From the NCBI RefSeq assembly GCF_026626705.1, contig NZ_JAPNKC010000001.1, positions 7,582,001 to 7,646,000 on the forward strand: a DNA stretch of 64,000 nt. The letters are read 5' to 3'. Position numbers and translations under genes: made by a program. Below, one piece after another: positions 63,760 through 64,000 of the stretch; position 1 is the first letter of the stretch; each line of letters begins with the position of its first letter. Source of the stretch: Pyxidicoccus sp. MSG2 (GTDB taxonomy: Bacteria > Myxococcota > Myxococcia > Myxococcales > Myxococcaceae). The notes below the pieces were generated by a model, which was not told the DNA's origin, made no database searches, and saw nothing but the letters and a program-made list of their open reading frames with translations.

Positions 63760-64000
63760 ATGACTCACATACGGCTGATTGTTCTTCTCGTTGCATCCTC
63801 TGTCCTGGCCGCGTGCCAGGAAATGACTCCCACGCAAGGCGATGCAGCTCCCGAGTCCACTCGGGAGGGCTGGATCCAGGTGGGGCGCTCGTTCGACTTC
63901 GAGCGTCCACTGTCGCCGAGCCGCGCGGTCCCCACGGCGGCGAAGGCCGCATCGTTCGAAGCGGACGGCGCCCTGGCGCGCGTCCAGGCGCACTTCCCCG
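63760..64000 (+). CDS. Lipoprotein, 3' end outside the window
   Basis: The frame begins MTHIRLIVLLVASSVLAACQ, a clear lipoprotein signal with the LAAC lipobox, and stays open to the right edge, giving 80 visible residues. The mature part begins EMTPTQGDAAPESTREGWIQ and continues VGRSFDFERPL. No domain can be assigned from this piece. Confidence 0.7.
   Translation, partial: MTHIRLIVLLVASSVLAACQEMTPTQGDAAPESTREGWIQVGRSFDFERPLSPSRAVPTAAKAASFEADGALARVQAHFP

Overview
The window is very GC-rich, densely coding, and typical of a myxobacterium of the family Myxococcaceae (Myxococcus, Corallococcus or a close relative). This is inferred from the composition, from many large secreted lipoproteins and peptidases, and from families such as a GAF/HD-GYP protein, a histone-H1-like basic peptide and an eCIS-type DUF4157 protein. 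Genus and species cannot be fixed from the sequence alone. No rRNA, CRISPR array or intact transposon is visible. There is one tRNA (Pro, anticodon CGG).

Layout. 1-9.6 kb: a DUF1801 gene cut by the left edge, a UDP-glucuronate decarboxylase-like SDR, a GNAT enzyme, a diheme lipoprotein, then a co-directional, mostly overlapping sugar operon. The operon holds an epimerase remnant, a glycosidase-like/epimerase fusion, two CgeB-type glycosyltransferases (the second frameshifted) and UDP-glucose dehydrogenase. UDP-glucose dehydrogenase plus the decarboxylase-like SDR would give UDP-glucuronate and UDP-xylose for surface or secreted polysaccharide. 9.6-31 kb: mostly core genes. These are a giant HEAT-type protein, a CLC transporter with CBS domains, a peroxiredoxin with an in-frame UGA at the catalytic position, a DUF1223 protein, an ECF sigma/anti-sigma pair, a fatty acid desaturase, an M50 protease, a dihydrouridine synthase, a GH1 glycosidase, a lysine-rich DNA-binding peptide, an NFACT protein, a zinc protease, pyruvate kinase, an HD-GYP phosphodiesterase, ribulose-phosphate epimerase and a response regulator.

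31.3-46.6 kb, just downstream of tRNA-Pro, is an accessory region. It has broken gene ends (antitoxin, MsrA, TMEM175, IS91-type and IS4-type transposase fragments), long gaps and direct repeats. It also holds two striking intact genes: an OLD-type ATPase/TOPRIM protein with a C-terminal S24 (LexA/UmuD-like) peptidase domain, and a DUF4157 protein with a candidate Cys/His hydrolase region. A peptidase E, an M13 metallopeptidase lipoprotein, small lipoproteins and an AraC regulator complete it. 46.6-64 kb: a PLP decarboxylase paired with an AspT-type antiporter, an S33 peptidase, two large S8 proteases with different Ig-like repeats, a quinone-reductase-type dehydrogenase, an iron permease-like protein, a Tat-exported protein, a small helical protein, and a lipoprotein cut by the right edge.

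The best leads are the probable selenocysteine peroxiredoxin, whose UGA is followed by a bacterial SECIS-like hairpin, and the OLD-S24 fusion, a plausible damage- or phage-responsive defence protein.
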